29,038 nucleotides of DNA from Boothiomyces macroporosus (taxonomy: Eukaryota; Chytridiomycota; Chytridiomycetes; Rhizophydiales; Terramycetaceae). Below the pieces are notes generated by a model, which saw only the letters and a program-made list of their open reading frames with translations, did not search any database and was not told the origin of the DNA. Below, in pieces: positions 28,975 to 29,038 of the stretch. Position numbers and translations under genes: made by a program. Every line of letters begins with the position of its first letter. The stretch's first letter is position 1. Where the stretch lies: assembly GCA_027604185.1 (NCBI GenBank), contig JADGKB010000146.1:1-29038 (forward strand), given 5' to 3'.

Positions 28975-29038
28975 TTATTGAGCTGCTTTTTCAATTAGTT
29001 CATGAGAGAATTTAGTCAATTTCAAAGCCAATTCTTCA
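28975..29038 (-). CDS. Second SDR copy, C-terminus only (cut by window edge)
   Basis: The last 64 bases encode on the minus strand a 20-residue C-terminus and TAA stop identical to the end of the SDR at 24202 except for one residue (EKAAQ instead of EKATQ). Nearly all bases match as well. The stop again lies in AATAAA. The gene continues beyond the window, so nothing more can be said about its integrity. Confidence 0.85.
   Translation of the reverse strand, partial: EELALKLTKFSHELIEKAAQ

Noticed and set aside
1..29038. Transposons, CRISPR arrays or viral genes
   Set aside because: No transposase, reverse transcriptase, integrase or terminal repeats, and no regularly spaced direct repeats, were seen. 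All long ORFs are explained by the listed genes or are their shadows.

Overview
The window is a gene-dense piece of a nuclear genome from a small eukaryote: 19 protein genes (one cut by the right edge), one truncated pseudogene and two intron-bearing tRNA genes in 29 kb. The gene set fits an opisthokont, most likely an early-diverging, flagellated (zoosporic) fungal lineage. It holds fungal-type ornithine carbamoyltransferase, glutamate 5-kinase with PUA, an Asa1-like WD40 protein, a CDC50 subunit and a single KEN-box/kinase MadBub, next to an LRGUK-type gene (leucine-rich repeats plus guanylate kinase), which is normally tied to cilia. Species assignment is inference. The code is standard: stops are mostly TAA, some TAG, one TGA.

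The outstanding property is the splicing pattern. Nearly every gene looks frame-broken until introns of 19-22 nt are removed. I placed 44 such introns by restoring conserved protein blocks (for example TTHHHNDH in glyoxalase II, GHEY, HxxQxxAD in OTC, SVGPEA in the SulP genes). Forty begin GTA, four begin GTG, GTT or GTC, and all but one end in AG. The genome is compact in other ways too: two convergent genes have stop codons 1 nt apart, another pair 5 nt apart, and in nine genes the TAA stop lies inside an AATAAA hexamer.

Layout. 1-4443: tandem SulP anion transporters, both minus, with a recent gene-conversion tract. 4649-6739: unrecognised Ser-rich and acidic protein. 6779-7600 (minus): glyoxalase II. 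7669-9945: cluster of three unrecognised seven-helix membrane proteins, the middle copy dead. 10387-11379: ornithine carbamoyltransferase. 11677-12969: CDC50 flippase subunit. 12971-14352 (minus): LRR protein. 14899-16800: IQ-motif plus Pumilio protein. 16963-18849: LRGUK-like. 18927-19748: Asa1-like WD40. 19754-21001 (minus): glutamate 5-kinase. 21099-23584 (minus): MadBub checkpoint kinase. 23712-24092 (minus): two tRNA genes with introns. 24202-25170 (minus): SDR. 25775-27354 (minus): sphingosine kinase. 27533-28924: CDP-diacylglycerol synthase. 28975-end (minus): start of a second SDR copy, C-terminus only.

No operon-like pathway is visible. The genes are ordinary housekeeping plus two local expansions (SulP and the seven-helix family). 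Lipid functions recur (CDC50, sphingosine kinase, CDP-DAG synthase) but are not adjacent enough to argue a cluster. The seven-helix family is the best candidate for something undescribed; the ultra-short introns, the stop/poly(A) fusion and the tRNA intron carrying a perfect B box are the best candidates for unusual gene-expression biology.
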